Positions 5,728 through 6,851 of a stretch of DNA of 6,851 nt are shown piece by piece. This stretch comes from a bacterium. Its GTDB lineage: Bacteria; Vulcanimicrobiota; Vulcanimicrobiia; Vulcanimicrobiales; SCRA01. Both the position numbers and the translations under genes were made by a program. The stretch lies in NCBI GenBank assembly GCA_028869325.1, contig JAGWST010000370.1, positions 1 to 6,851 on the forward strand, in the 5' to 3' direction. Under the pieces are notes generated by a model. That model was not told where the DNA came from and did not search any database. It worked only from the letters and a program-made list of their open reading frames with translations. How positions within the stretch are numbered: position 1 is the stretch's first letter; every line of letters begins with the position of its first letter.

Positions 5728-5774
5728 CCTTACATCCGTCATCGGCAAGCGACGACGAATTCTCCACCCCGCCC

Positions 5775-6395
5775 TCAGCGGGCCCCGCCGCGCGCCGGCT
5801 GGCGGGCGACCATGGTCGGCCGGGTCGCGGTCAGCCGCGCCGCTAGTTTGGGCGGCATCGCGCTGAGGATCTCCCCCACCTGGTCCGGCTCCATCTTCGC
5901 GAAGACTTGGACCACGTAGTCGTCCGGGAGGCGTTCGGCGATCTTGGCGGCGGCGCTGGGGTCCATCGCATTCCAGACCTGTGCCGTGCGCGCGATCTGC
6001 TCGGCATCCGCCGAGGGGCTGGGGGAGGCCGCGGGGGCGGCGCCACGCGCCGGACGCGGCTGCGGCGCCTCCGCGAGCTGCTGCCCGAGTTGATTGGTCT
6101 GAGTGGTCAGATCGGAGATGCGCCGCTCGCGGGCCCGAACGTCGCCCTGGAGGCTGCCGATCTGTCGCTGCAGTCGCGCGATCTTGCGGTCGCGCGCCTT
6201 CAGCCCGGTCTGAAGCGTGGCGTAGTCGAAGACCCCCCCCACCCGGTCCATCGCGGCGCCGACCGGCGGCAGGCGATGCAGGCGCTCGCGGCTGGGCAAC
6301 CAGACGAAGGCGGCCACAACGGCGGCCACCACGGCCAGTGGGATGAGGATGCGCCCGAGCTTGAGGCGCGTCTTGCGGCGGCGTGTGACGATCAC
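5775..6395 (-). CDS. MotE/YlxF-like membrane-anchored flagellar protein with MgtE-N-type domain
   Basis: A 206-residue protein with a basic cytoplasmic start (TRRRKTRLKLGR) and one membrane segment at about residues 14-33. A coiled coil at about 62-110 (LQTGLKARDRKIARLQRQIG onwards) leads into an Ala/Pro linker at 111-129. The C-terminal region, 130-190, has WNAMDPSAAAKIAERLPDDY and VFAKMEPDQVGEILSAMPP. This double helical repeat resembles the MgtE N-terminal domain found in MotE and in B. subtilis YlxF, which sits at this same place between fliJ and fliK. In Sinorhizobium, MotE is reported as a periplasmic chaperone of the motility protein MotC; the role in Bacillota-type operons is unsettled. 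The start is GTG at 6395-6393, overlapping the fliJ stop as GTGA, with GGGAGG 10 bases upstream, so translation is probably coupled. A run of eight G on the coding strand (6233-6240) lies within the frame. Confidence 0.85.
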   Translation of the reverse strand: MIVTRRRKTRLKLGRILIPLAVVAAVVAAFVWLPSRERLHRLPPVGAAMDRVGGVFDYATLQTGLKARDRKIARLQRQIGSLQGDVRARERRISDLTTQTNQLGQQLAEAPQPRPARGAAPAASPSPSADAEQIARTAQVWNAMDPSAAAKIAERLPDDYVVQVFAKMEPDQVGEILSAMPPKLAARLTATRPTMVARQPARGGAR

Positions 6396-6851
6396 CGGTT
6401 CCCTACCTCCCGCTCACGCGCGCGCGACTCCACGCGCGCATTGGTGTCATCGACCTGACGCTGCTCGGCCAGGCGTTCCTCGTGCTGATGGGCCTCAAAG
6501 CGCCGCTCGCGCAGGCGCTCGACGATGCGCTTCTCGGTGCTCGCGGCCACCAACTCGGCGCGCGCGGCGTCCACCTGACTGTGAGCGGCGGCGACGCGCT
6601 CGCGCTGCAGGACGATCTCCGAGCCCAGGTGCTCGAGATGGCCGTAGTAGGCTTGCAGCTCCTCCAGCTCCAGCTCGGCGTGGCGCTCGCGTACGGCGCG
6701 CACGTCCTCATCGCGCAGATCCTCCAGCCGCGCCAGGCGCGCCTCCGCGTCTTGCAGCACCAGCTGCGCCTCCGCCAAACGCTGCATGCGCTGGCGCTCC
6801 TGGCGCTCGCGCAGCTCGAGCACGGGCTGCAGGGCAAAGGCGAAGCGCTTC
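6392..6851 (-). CDS. fliJ: Flagellar export protein FliJ (start codon cut by the window end)
   Basis: FliJ is the small cytoplasmic coiled-coil protein that sits in the FliI ATPase ring, contacts FlhA and escorts substrates in flagellar type III export. Reading from the right edge gives KRFAFALQPVLELRERQE, the usual FliJ opening, with base 6851 being the G that would close the start codon. The complete protein would be 153 residues, close to the family norm. Nearly the whole sequence is helical and rich in Glu, Arg, Gln and Ala, with heptad-like patterning (for example RLAEAQLVLQDAEARLARLE), as expected for the antiparallel coiled coil. A GTG at 6823 also lies in this frame, but starting there would drop the conserved opening. 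Its TGA stop overlaps the next start by four bases. fliI would be expected just upstream, outside the window. Confidence 0.92.
   Translation of the reverse strand, partial: KRFAFALQPVLELRERQERQRMQRLAEAQLVLQDAEARLARLEDLRDEDVRAVRERHAELELEELQAYYGHLEHLGSEIVLQRERVAAAHSQVDAARAELVAASTEKRIVERLRERRFEAHQHEERLAEQRQVDDTNARVESRAREREVGNR

Overview
The window is one stretch of a large flagellar (fla/che-type) operon, read entirely from the minus strand. In transcription order, from the right end to the left, it holds fliJ (missing only the first two bases of its start codon), a MotE/YlxF-like membrane protein with a MgtE-N-type domain, fliK, flgD, the conserved unnamed 'flagellar operon protein' of the TIGR02530 type, flgE, flbD (SwrD family), motA, and the first 40 codons of motB, cut by the left end. 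All open frames on the plus strand, including one of 684 codons, look like shadows of this GC-rich coding. I see no mobile elements, tRNA, rRNA or CRISPR.

Organism: the DNA is strongly GC-rich, uses ATG, GTG and TTG starts, and has canonical AGGAGG-type ribosome binding sites. The order fliJ - ylxF/motE-like - fliK - flgD - TIGR02530 - flgE - flbD - motA - motB is the one known from Bacillota (Bacillus, clostridia) and some poorly cultivated lineages with similar flagella. A high-GC Bacillota-like lineage or an uncultivated phylum such as Eremiobacterota/Vulcanimicrobiota would fit. This assignment is inference; the window has no phylogenetic marker.

Layout: positions 6851-5775 encode export support (FliJ, and a membrane-anchored coiled-coil MotE-like protein), joined by a 4-base start/stop overlap. 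Positions 5682-3135 hold the hook-assembly group: FliK (hook-length ruler and export switch), FlgD (hook cap scaffold) and the TIGR02530 protein. Positions 3011-1398 encode the hook protein FlgE, with intergenic hairpins on both sides. Positions 1242-1 hold the motor-power group: FlbD/SwrD, MotA and MotB.

How they work together: FliJ helps the export ATPase deliver hook subunits. FlgD caps the growing hook while FlgE polymerises beneath it. FliK measures the hook and switches export to filament-type substrates. MotA/MotB then form the stator that drives rotation, and FlbD/SwrD is a plausible modulator of stator abundance.

Most notable points: a 4 x 27-bp in-frame minisatellite in the FliK ruler region; complete absence of cysteine from about 2,120 encoded residues; structured intergenic RNA flanking flgE; and a conserved gene of unknown role inside the hook-assembly group.
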